Source of the DNA: Coemansia sp. RSA 487
Taxonomy: Eukaryota; Kickxellomycota; Kickxellomycetes; Kickxellales; Kickxellaceae
DNA length: 29,078 bases
Reading direction: 5' to 3'
NCBI GenBank assembly: GCA_027577595.1
Contig: JANBRJ010000140.1
Span: forward strand, 1-29,078
Below are positions 9,729 through 19,200 of this stretch, piece by piece (within the stretch, counting starts at the first letter, position 1; the number at the start of each line of letters is the position of its first letter). The translations under genes and the position numbers were made by a program. The notes beneath the pieces were generated by a model. The model was not told the origin of the DNA. It made no database searches and saw only the letters and a program-made list of their open reading frames with translations.

Positions 9729-10192
9729 AGCTTTGTTATGCCAGGAGCTATTGTGAGCAGTTGCTGCGTTGTACGCCACATTAAATGCAGGGAGCGATAG
9801 CATTAAGAAGAGGGTAACTCATGCGGAGGTGGGGGTGCGATAATGGAATTGCGCCATTTACATGTGTCTAGATTCCTCCGTATGCGCCCCCTTATTTCTC
9901 CATTATTCATGCGCATTGCGTGTATATATGGTTCTTTTGTCGCTATTACTCTTCAAAGCGCTTGTTTACGTAACATTATGCCGGGGGTGTGTTCTGAGAA
10001 TGGGTGGCTAGGCTAATTCAGTTTTTAAAGTTGTTACTTGTCTTTTATTTAGTTTTCTTTTTTCTCTCGCAACATCAACTGATCCATCCTCCGCAATACT
10101 TCTTTTTCGCTGAGCGCTGCCATTTTCCAACAGTTATTATTATCCACTTTTCTTTCAAGCTCTTGAGCCTCATGTCCATTAGAAAAGAATAA
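9729..10192. other. Intergenic, LAS17 3' end and syntaxin promoter
   Basis: About 460 bases with no gene. It becomes strongly T-rich towards 10020-10130, just ahead of the syntaxin ATG. Confidence 0.4.
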
Positions 10193-11869
10193 ATGAATCG
10201 CAATATATTTGCAGATTTTGTTGCAAACAGGAGAGAGAGTGGTGGCGGGATTTCTGGTAGTAGTCGCGCCGGAAATAGCTCCGGAGGCTCTCTCAGTGCT
10301 GTTTCCAGCATTGGTTCAGATATGGAAAAATATCTCACAACGGTAAGTGATAATGTTATATTACATGCAAATTACTTTTTGAAAGGTGAGAACTCATACC
10401 ACCGACACTAAATTTTATACGTTAATCGATCTACTGCCGCCTCATACCTGCCAATCTAGCTCAATGGAATCGAAAGCGATATTGGGATAGCAAGCAGAAG
10501 TGTAGATGAGTTGGGTGTAATCCACGGAAAACTTCTTTCAACTGCAGATGGAACCAAGGCCGAAGGTAAGCTTATTCTATCGATAACTTGGAAGCATATG
10601 TGTATGTATAGATTCTGGTAGGTAAAGTGAAATGTTATTAATGCTGTGTGGATTTAAACATTATGTTGCATAGCCATCGCACGGCAGAGAGACCAGATGA
10701 CAAACCAAATCAATGGGATTGTAATGAGGCTGAAAAACGAACTCGACGCTGTCGAACGGACGAACCAGACCACGCCGCTTAGTCCAAGCGAAGAGGCAAC
10801 ACGTCGAAGCCGGCACTCCGTTCTAGCCCGCAAGCTGATGGGTGTGATCGACAAGTACCGCATTTTGGAGCGCGAGTCGCAAAAGAGATATCGCATACGT
10901 ATGGAAAGGCATATTCGATTAGGTATGTAGTCAAAGAAACACGACATATGCTGTGCCCTCGGTTTATGTGGGTATGGTACATGCATTGGCTAATGAAATG
11001 AGTTGTTCTATTCAGAAATATAGTTCGACCAGATGCAACAGACGAAGAGGTCGCTGAGGCAGCAACAAACGAGACATCCCGCTCCGTGTTTGCCATGGAT
11101 GTAATGTCATCCTACCATAGCAAAGTGGCACGACGCATGCTACGCGACGTTGAGAACAGAGATAAAGACATCCGAGAAATCAGCAACACAATTGAGGTAC
11201 TGTATATATTGCAAAGTATTGGTTCGCTTATCAACATAAAAAGACATGTCATAGTAAACTAATCATTTGTGCTTTTGATCAATCATCTATTTTTAAATTA
11301 GCTATTGAACGGGATGTTTGGTGAGGTGCAGGAGCTTGTCGCCCAGCAACAAGATGTTTTAGACAATATTGAACAGGCCGTTGAGAGTACGCACGAAAAC
11401 GTACATGAAGGAAATAAAATGGTGGACCAGGCAAAATGGTATCGCATCAAGACAAGAAAGGTATTGTTGAACATATTTGTCTCGTTGGCCAATGTTTTTT
11501 ACCTACCCGCACATTTTTTATCGAGTGCAGATACTGATCAAATAACCTTTGAAATTATAATCCATCTCTGCATTGTAAAAATATAGAAAAAGTGGTGCTT
11601 TATATTCCTGGTTATATTAATTATAATTGGAATTGCTCTCGGGATAGCCTTGCCCCTTGCAATGTAAGTTGACGAATTTTCCAAGTTCTTGTATAAATAA
11701 CTGCTATTTTGTTTGAGATAAAAATAACTCAACGCAAAGCTATACACATAATCAACTAAAACTCCCGTAAAGAATTTGGTTGTGTGTAATGCATGTGTAT
11801 AATCCATGTAGAAACAAAAAAGGCGGTAGCGGCGGCAATTCGAGCAACAACACTTCAAATGGCACATAG
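10193..11869 (+). CDS. Sso1-type plasma-membrane syntaxin (Qa-SNARE)
   Basis: Seven exons: 10193-10342, 10460-10565, 10674-10922, 11024-11196, 11302-11460, 11587-11663 and 11812-11869. All junctions are GT-AG, the frame is kept throughout, and the product is 323 residues. After a Ser/Gly-rich N-terminus come the Habc helices (exons 1-3) and the linker RLVRPDATDEEV, the syntaxin signature after the third helix. The SNARE motif follows in exons 4-5, with the zero-layer Gln in VAQQQDVLDNIE. A Lys/Trp-rich juxtamembrane segment leads into one TM helix (exon 6, CFIFLVILIIIGIALGIALP). Sso1/2 pair with Sec9 and Snc1/2 to fuse exocytic vesicles with the plasma membrane. Unusually, about 20 residues follow the TM, Gly/Asn/Ser-rich with several N-glycosylation sequons. 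The gene converges on the bHLH gene, 129 bp away. Confidence 0.88.
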
Positions 11870-11998
11870 GTTCACAAAACAAGAGACACCAGTCCATATG
11901 ACCACAACCTTGTCGAGCACAATATTCCATTTTCGTATCTTTTATTTTTGAAAAACATTGACTGAAAAATGCCGAAGTATAATGCGTGCATGTTTTAT

Positions 11999-13125
11999 TT
12001 AAAACTGAGATCCCAAGGCTGTCCTTGTTGTTGGCGTGATTTCTGGTGCCGATGTGCCAGAAGCGGCGGCAGCGGCGGCAGCCACAATAGCATCATTGCC
12101 AGGATTTGAAGCCTTTAGCATTGGCTGATTGAGTTGATTTTTAAACTCCCCCGACGAACATCCTTGGATCTGTTCCAACTGATAGGGAGATACTGGTGAT
12201 ATTGGGCGTGCAGTGCACGAAGAAAAGTCTTGCGCTTCTTTATTCAAAACGGAATGGAGATGGCCAATGCTTTCGATATCCTGCTGGTCGAAATGAGCAC
12301 GGGACAGTGATAGTTCGCCCAGACCATGGAACGGAATTTGAGCAGTGCTGTCTATGGACAGATGGCCCTGAGATCCCACAGCAAGCAGCTGTTCGGATAG
12401 TAGTCCAGGCGACTGACACGAGCTTCCAAATGATGGCTGATTGCTAGAAAACCCGCAGAGCACATGCTGTTGTTGATTAGGCATCGGCAGTGGATATCCT
12501 GCAGCAACAAGTGCCCTACGCAAGTCGTTGATTTCGACTTCCATTTCCTGGATCGTTCTACGAAGCAAGTCAATGTATTCTTTTGATTTCTGCATTATAA
12601 GAACTGTCGAAGGTTTAACCATGTGTAGGTTAGGAATCACGTCGCGCAATTCGTATAAAACCTCTCTCTGGTGATATCTCCGCTACAATTTTGCAAAATG
12701 TGGATAAACGTAAGAACAAATTGCGGTGTTTAGCCTGTCTTACGTTTAAAAAGTACAATAAAAGAACAGAACTATTAGATTTTTGATATATTACCTTTCT
12801 TTCAAGCTCGTTGTGGTTTAGCCGTTTCTTTCTACATGTGTTACAAAGCATATATTCAGTTTGGTTGTCAATACACAAGCTTTGACGCTTTGAAGCACGA
12901 TAAACAAGCCCAACAAACAATTAAAACTTACTTTGGCCTTGTAGGCGTTTGCACGGCAGTTGTGCACGCTGACGATGCACTAGAGGCTGATGAGGCGACC
13001 ACGGCTGTGTCCCGTGGCTGGTGCGCCATGTTTGCTTTGGCAGCAACTTCTGCAAGGGTGTTTTCAAAGCTTGGATGCTGTTGTTGCAGCTGCTGGTGCA
13101 GTGGAGGAGGATGGACTGTAGACAT
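11999..13125 (-). CDS. Max/Myc-like bHLH transcription factor
   Basis: Three exons on the minus strand: 13125-12932, 12831-12795 and 12682-11999, together 304 residues. The 37-bp middle exon encodes most of the basic region. Spliced, the basic part and helix 1 read KKRLNHNELERKRRYHQREV, with His, Glu and Arg at the positions that contact a CACGTG/CANNTG E-box (group B, Max-like HNxLERxRR). Helix 2 follows (VKPSTVLIMQKSKEYIDLLR) and continues into a leucine-zipper-like extension (about residues 115-135). The N-terminus is Gln/Pro-rich; the C-terminal 170 residues are low-complexity with an Ala run, a likely regulatory region. It acts in the nucleus as a dimer; target genes unknown. The start at 13125 is the first ATG in an open frame. 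Confidence 0.82.
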
Positions 13126-14244
13126 GAATCACTAACAAGCCTTACAAATAATGCCTCTAACTCTATGAAATTGTGAAATGCAAATAAATGTATCGGATAT
13201 TCTTGAATAATACCAATTTGACAAAAAACAAACAAAAACTTATAAGGAAAGGAGGCTGTCGCTACACATGGGAACTGTTCGGCAACTGAGCTATTGTATA
13301 TAGATTCTGGCTTCTAAAATTTTTATGTTAGAAAGTATTTCAAAATTTTGAATACTGAAATAAAAAGAAGAGCATGTTTCCGTTATTGATTAGCATTTTG
13401 CAACATCGTATGAGACATGTACAATATCAAGCACAATATAATAGCACCAACAACAAGGTAGGGTTTTCAATGGTACTTGCACAATTGGGGGAGTTTACTG
13501 AGCTCTCCTTGACTCTGTATCTCCATGAAAAGATTGTCTGGTCAGTACAGCTGTGTGTGGGGGTGGAGGCGTCTTACACGACAAAAATAAGATGCACAAC
13601 TAAAACAATATATACAATATATTTATTTGAATGCGGTGCATGAGTCGCACATGGCCCAGATTTATTGCCCGAAACGAGTCGCATGTTTGGGCATATATAT
13701 TTTTCCTATTCCAAGAACCATGCTGTTTTAATCCCGCTAAAATCTTGTTTGTTCCACCTTTTTCTCCACTTGTACTGATCCAATTTCTCGGGAAAGAGGC
13801 GATCTGACTTGTTTAAAGCAATATTCCTCACATCGTACCCCACATCCCGCCTGCATCACAACATTGGTTTAAATAAGTATCCAAGGACATGGCAATCTAA
13901 ATCGTGTGGGATTTGCGAGATATCTGGGCCATATGTCACAGTGGCGAGAAAATGCTTTTTACTTTCAATATATTTATTGTTTCTTTTACCTGTGGCATGA
14001 CAATAGGATATTATGATGAACCTATAACGTTTGTAGAAATAGAACGAATTGTTGTCTTATTGTTTTATAAAATAAAAGGAGCTAGAGATAAATACCTAAT
14101 ATTTAAAGGCTAAACAGAATAAACATTGGCTCACCCCAGATGCTAGCTCAGTAGCTGTGTGCTGTAGCCGTTGCTTTCTTTATCGCACATTTTAACAACT
14201 AAAGTTGCGGCGTTTGTGTGGTTGTCCTTTGTAGACGCTGCTAG
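13126..14244. other. AT-rich intergenic region, no gene recognised
   Basis: Over 1.1 kb with only short open frames on both strands. None shows a signal peptide, a domain motif or plausible splice partners. It includes the bHLH promoter (13126-13300). Confidence 0.45.
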
Positions 14245-14496
14245 TGTAACTTACTCTTACTTGAAGCCTGGTGTAGATTATATTTATTAACTTTCTGCTC
14301 TGGTTGTTGCAAAGACGGGCTTGTGCATCCTGAAGGGCTAGTTCTAGGCCCAAGGCCCCATCCGAAAGAGAATAGGCGTGGTATCACTCTTCCGCCAGCA
14401 AAGAAGACCAAGAAACCCGCGAGAGGCGCCAAGAGGTCTGCCAGTGGCTCTACGCAGCCTAGAAAGAAGCCTCGTTCAGCGACATCGCGACAGTAG
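14245..14496 (+). pseudogene. Orphan basic C-terminal fragment or terminal exon
   Basis: An open frame with no ATG, bounded by a stop at 14242-14244 and ending at TAG 14494-14496. From about 14314 the composition changes to GC-rich and the translation becomes strikingly basic and Pro-rich (PPAKKTKKPARGAKRSASGS, then PRKKPRSATSRQ), like a histone-like tail or nuclear localisation region. An acceptor-like TTGTTGCAAAG precedes it. It looks like the last exon or a broken-off end of a gene or transposon protein whose other parts are not visible nearby. Family not recognised. Confidence 0.35.
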
Positions 14497-14522
14497 CCTT
14501 AACATCAGCCATATTTTTCCCT

Positions 14523-14538
14523 GGGTGCTATAGCACCC
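14523..14538. repeat. Perfect 16-bp palindrome
   Basis: GGGTGCTATAGCACCC reads the same on both strands. It lies 26 bp after the stop of the orphan basic fragment and may mark the end of an element or a transcript hairpin. Confidence 0.7.
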
Positions 14539-14585
14539 CAACTGTCCAAAACCGTTCTGGGCAGAAACTAATGCCAGATACAAGG

Positions 14586-14617
14586 CTTCGGTTGCCACAC
14601 GTTAGTGGCAATCGAAG
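14586..14617 (+). repeat. Hairpin with 13-bp stem and 6-base loop
   Basis: CTTCGGTTGCCAC and GTGGCAATCGAAG form 13-bp arms with one mismatch (a G-T pair in RNA) around the loop ACGTTA. It could be a structured RNA end or the fossil of a small inverted-repeat element. Confidence 0.6.
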
Positions 14618-14828
14618 GTCATTGGCAGGCAAGTTTTTCATGTCTTTTTGCCTATGTTTGCGTTGTTCGTTTGAACTTTTTACTAACCGGTTTTGTTTTC
14701 TCTCTTTCTGTGCCTTCGCATACATCATCGTTTCGGTTCTCATCATGGTTGTTTCTCTCTTCTTTCACTCTAGTATGTCTGTTAGGGAGATTTGAATAAA
14801 TACAACCTCCCACACTGTATTAAACATG

Positions 14829-16061
14829 CTACACATCTGGCAATTTCATAAAGTCCAAGGTACACGACCATCTTTTGTTTTTGGTCTCTATGGATTCCTC
14901 TTCTGGGCACCAGCACTTTTTGTTGGCGTCGCCCTTGGGGCAGTTCCACAGCGGACTGTGGAAGTACCCAATGTCGTCAAACCAATGGACCTGGTTCTTC
15001 TGCAAGAACATTGCAACGGCCAGCGAATGGACAGGTGCATCGCCCCAGCGCTCGTAGAAGAACCCGCCAGCGTGGTCCAGATGGTCGAAATACGCAGAGT
15101 ATTGTTCAGAACGCAGGAAATCCAGGTCGCCGATCTCAAAGTTGGACCAGAAGTGGCACATGTTGTAACCGCCCTTGCTGTTTGTCACAAAGTTCATCAG
15201 GTTTTTTTCTGGGATCAAGTCTTTGTTCTTGGCCATAAAATCGGTGGTTACATCCCAGAGAGTCGGAATGGTCTTTGGATATTCCTTTAGCGAAATGGTA
15301 AAGCCGTACGTCTTGTTGTTTGTCTGCATAAGCATGAACGGGTCGTAGTCAATGTCGCATCCAAACTTGACACCAGGCTCCACGCGCCAGTACCATTTGA
15401 ACTGATCCATGAGTGGGTGGCGGTAGAAGAACCCTGACTCGTAGCGACACATATGGCGGTAGCTCTCACTACCGCCATATATAATCTTTTGCTCATTCAT
15501 CTCCTTGCGTGCCTCAGCAGCGCGTATTTGGTCGATATAGTCGGGATACGACCAGTGCTCGGTAGGGATGAGCCCAAAGTGGCACTCGCCGCTTACAACG
15601 CTCTTGATCCGCTCTTTAAAGTCGTTGCTAAAGGGCTCGTTGTTCAAAAAGACATATGGGTAGTTGTAGCGGCGGTTAAAGCGGTCCTCCAGCTGTATCA
15701 GCGATTCACAAAGGCTATTGAGCTCCTTGTTGCGAGTCAGGATAACAAAGGCTGCATTCGCTTTTTCACTTGGCAACACAGGCTCGCCAGCAAGCGATGT
15801 TTCCCTAACGTATTCGGTGACAGTCTCAGTATAGTTGCCTGAGCGGGTGACGGTCACAGTGACTGGTGGAGGATGGCTTATTCCAGCGCCCCTCCCGGTG
15901 TCGTTGTTGTCATTTAGAGGGGGTGGTGCATTTGCGTCATCTGGTGTGTCGGCAGGACGATGATTTAGCTGTGAATCGAGATAGGGCGAGAGCAGGAGAA
16001 AGTGTACGAGCAGCACAACGCTAACAACTATGGCCACCAGCCTCCATTTAATGTTTAGCAT
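14829..16061 (-). CDS. Kre2/Mnt1-family alpha-1,2-mannosyltransferase, copy A
   Basis: A 410-residue type II Golgi glycosyltransferase of family GT15. It transfers mannose from GDP-mannose to O-linked and N-linked glycans of secretory proteins. I start at the ATG at 16061: a short cytosolic tail, a signal anchor (about residues 6-26, LVAIVVSVVLLVHFLLL), a Pro/Thr-rich stem (30-98) and the catalytic domain (99-410). Catalytic landmarks are YNYPYVFLNNEPF, EHWSYPDY, CRYESGFFYRHPL, YWRVEP (Glu228, equivalent to the Mn-binding Glu of Kre2) and FWSNFEI (Glu309, the proposed nucleophile position), then FYERWGDAPVHS and HWFDDIGYFHSP. No introns. It lies 238 bp downstream of the kinase gene on the same strand. 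Copy B at 23576-24754 is about 85% identical in the catalytic domain by eye but has an unrelated anchor and stem. Confidence 0.93.
   Translation of the reverse strand: MLNIKWRLVAIVVSVVLLVHFLLLSPYLDSQLNHRPADTPDDANAPPPLNDNNDTGRGAGISHPPPVTVTVTRSGNYTETVTEYVRETSLAGEPVLPSEKANAAFVILTRNKELNSLCESLIQLEDRFNRRYNYPYVFLNNEPFSNDFKERIKSVVSGECHFGLIPTEHWSYPDYIDQIRAAEARKEMNEQKIIYGGSESYRHMCRYESGFFYRHPLMDQFKWYWRVEPGVKFGCDIDYDPFMLMQTNNKTYGFTISLKEYPKTIPTLWDVTTDFMAKNKDLIPEKNLMNFVTNSKGGYNMCHFWSNFEIGDLDFLRSEQYSAYFDHLDHAGGFFYERWGDAPVHSLAVAMFLQKNQVHWFDDIGYFHSPLWNCPKGDANKKCWCPEEESIETKNKRWSCTLDFMKLPDV
14906..14990 (-). repeat. 85-bp tract identical (inverted) to copy B
   Basis: Within the C-terminal part of mannosyltransferase copy A, 85 consecutive bases are identical on the opposite strand to 24587-24671 in copy B. 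All synonymous positions agree, which suggests recent duplication or gene conversion. Confidence 0.9.
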
Positions 16062-16299
16062 CGTGCACGGATGAGAACGGATAAGGCAGAGAAAAGGGCG
16101 AATTAAGCAGCGAAGAAGAAAGGGGAGAAGGGGAGAAAAAGAAAGGCAGAGTTTGGCTCCAGAAAGCAACAGAGCAGAATTTTTATTTTGGGCTGTGGCG
16201 GATCGTTTGCGAAAGAGTTACACAGCGCAAATTTGACTGTGTAACACAACTGTGTATTAAAATGGTGTAAAAATAGAGAAAACAGTGAAAAAAGATCGG

Positions 16300-19200
16300 T
16301 CAGAGCTTCAAGCGCCGGAGGATATCGGAGCAGATGTCTTTGTACCGCCAAGTCGGGCCAGATACGCGGCGGAACTGTAGGCCGCAGAGACCCAGGAGTG
16401 GCATACGCACCAGGAAGATTTGGAAGCAGATGGCGGAGGCGGAAGTTGGCGCATCGGCTGGAGCAATGGGTGTGGAGTCGGCACGGTGGCTGTCGTCGCT
16501 AGCGGATTCACCGACGCTCTGGCGCGAGGCCGACAGCTCGTCATCATTGCTGGATGCGTAGGCGGGGCTGGTGGGGCGATGGTTGGCAGGCGCTGTAAGC
16601 GACAGCGACGCCTCGTCTGCGCGGCTGGGACGCTTGCGGAAGCTGATTTTGCGGTCGACGCCTGGCAAGCGCAAGGCACGTCTGGGGCGCGCCGGAGCGT
16701 TGGAGCCGGCGACGCGAGACTCCTGCAGGTTTGTGTTGGCGGCGGTGGTGGCCATGCTGCAGGTAAAGTAGCCACGGCCCTCGTGGAAGCGCAGCGGCAT
16801 GGCGCCCAGCACACGCAGCAAGTTGTCGCGAATGACTGACGGCGACCGCGTCGATGTTGTGGCTACCGAAAAGAGCCCCTTCAGGAACACCGGCTTGAGG
16901 TACTCGTCGGCACGCGGTGGGGCCGCTGATATGTCACCCATTATATCGTTCGTCGAATCGGTTTCACCCTCGACGTCGCCGATGCTGCTGCCGATCGATG
17001 CCTTCTCCGAGTGCTGGCTCTGTCGGCGCTCCTTACCACGGGCGCCAGTTGCAGAATGGCTAGGCGTCTGCGAGAGCCCGTCGCATTTGGAGTCTGCCGC
17101 TACCGGGCGCTCGTCTACGCTGCTCTCAGCTTCCTGTGGGCCGCCAAGGGACTCGATGCGCAGTGCATTTGGCGGGTGCGCATCGGAGGGCGTCGGTGGC
17201 TCTGGAAGCTCGGCGATGCGCTCAGGCAGCGCCATGCCACGGCTATGTGCACCTGAGCCGTGCGAGTGCGACCGCAGGATGTCTGGCGGATCCTCAGCAT
17301 CAGTGTCAGCAGCGTGCGACTCTGCACCGTGGGCGGGGCTATCGGGGCTTCCAGCAGCGCTTGCCTTGTTTATTGCCCCGGTGCTGTTGTGTCGCAGAAT
17401 CGTCCTAACGGCACCGTTGCGTGTGCCCGGTGCTGAAGCCTGCGGCGATGCCGACTTGGGAGCCTCCTGCTGGCTAGCGTTTCCTGCTCTTTTGCCTGAG
17501 CGTGCGGCTGCATATGCCGAAGCGCTGCCGCCATCGCGCACAATCTCGCTTAGCACTCGCACTACAGTGTTTGACGACGACCTTGCGCGGCGCTTGCCTG
17601 CGTCGAAGCCTGGGCTGACTATCTGTCCAGCCGTGCGGTAGCTGAGCTCCGGTGTTTGGTCAAGAAGCCCAACACCGGCGTGCTCATCGATGCTCTCGAT
17701 CTCGCGCTTTGCCTTCTCCAGCAGCGCCGCTCTCTCAGACTTGATGGAGCCGGTGTGATCCTGGCGCGCGGGCTCTGCTCTTTGTCTTTCTGCAGGGACA
17801 CGCATAGCGCTGTCACCGTCGTCGATGTCCGTGCTAGTAAACATTGATGATGCTCTGTCGTGTGACGATCTCGCATCTTTTGCATTGCCAGGGCCATTTG
17901 CGGGGCTTGTGTCGGTCCCAGGCGCAGTTTGCACATTGTGAGTAGATGTCGCCCCACGCTGCTGGTTCTCGCGCTTGGTCGCTGCTTCAGGCTCAGAGTG
18001 GTCGGTCTGGGCTAGCTGGTCTGTCTTCGCCCGCGAGTACAGAGGTCGTGTGAGGTACTGGCGCTTTGAGTGCTTGGATGGCTGCTCGCTGGGCGCCCTG
18101 TTGCTCTTTTCAGACGAGGAAGCATTTGACTGCTCGAGCGGTGATCCATGTTGTACACCTCGACTCAATCCAGCACCAATACCACCGCGGTTCTCCGCGC
18201 CAGAGCCCAGTACAGATCGCTTCCGCAGAAGCTGGGCACTCCTTGCGGCAGGAACTTCCCTGTGGCCCTGTCTATCGACGACTCTATCGCTGACACTGCC
18301 GTCGTGGACACTGATCTCCATGTACCCAGATTCATTTCCTTCTGTGTGGATGATTCGCGCTGTGGAGTCCGAGTGCTGGCTGCTGCCAGACTTGGCTCCA
18401 GGACGAGCTCCCTTGACTATTACGCTAAACCGCTTGAAGATGTTGCTTCGCTTTTTGCGCGACTCGGGGAACGCGTGGCTATTCGACGTTCCTGTACTGT
18501 GGGAAGTACCGAGGAGATCCGAGCCCTGGTGGTGTGGATGCAGTGACAGCGCCTTGATTGCGGCTGTGGTCTGATCGACCGAATCGCCCTCAGCTGCAGG
18601 TGTTGTTGTGGAGGATCGGGGCTTTGACAGGGGCAGCGGATTGGCGTCGTTACACTCAGTCTGCTGGGAGACCATAACGGCGTCGTCCATGTTGGCACTG
18701 TCGGCAAACACCGCCGCAAGGTCTTTGGCTGCGTCATGCACTGCCTGCGTGCTCTTCTTTTTATTGTGCGCGGCTCTTGGCTCGGTTGCCGAGCGAGCAT
18801 CCCTGGCATTGCTGCCGTTCTCAAGTGCTGGGTGTTCTGCGATTCGCTCCAGCTTAACCCAGGCCTCGTTAGCCTCGATGTTGGCGGGCGCGCTGGCAGG
18901 CACTTCGCCAGCGGAAGCAGCTTGTGCGATCGGGGCTGCAGGTACAGCTGCCGTGGGCGGGTGGGCATTGGGCAGGCTGCGCTGCGCAGAGTAGTGCATG
19001 ACGCTCCGCAGCTCGCGTTCCTTCCGCTCCTTCACCAGGAAGTAAATACTCAGCAGAGGATCAGTGGCAACGAGATCGTGGTAGGCCTGCTGAATGGCAG
19101 CACAATCAGTGTCTGGCGGGGCGAATTTATCGTTTCTCCATATACCAACCATTCCTGTCGCCGCTTCGATGTGCATGCGCGGCGAATGCGCTGAGAGCGG

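Noticed and set aside
13374-14113. Short plus-strand frames in the AT-rich spacer
   Set aside because: Low-complexity, no motif and no consistent splice structure.
16062-16169. Longer N-terminus for mannosyltransferase copy A
   Set aside because: The upstream extension has no ATG, and the ATG at 16061 gives the expected type II layout with a short tail and signal anchor.
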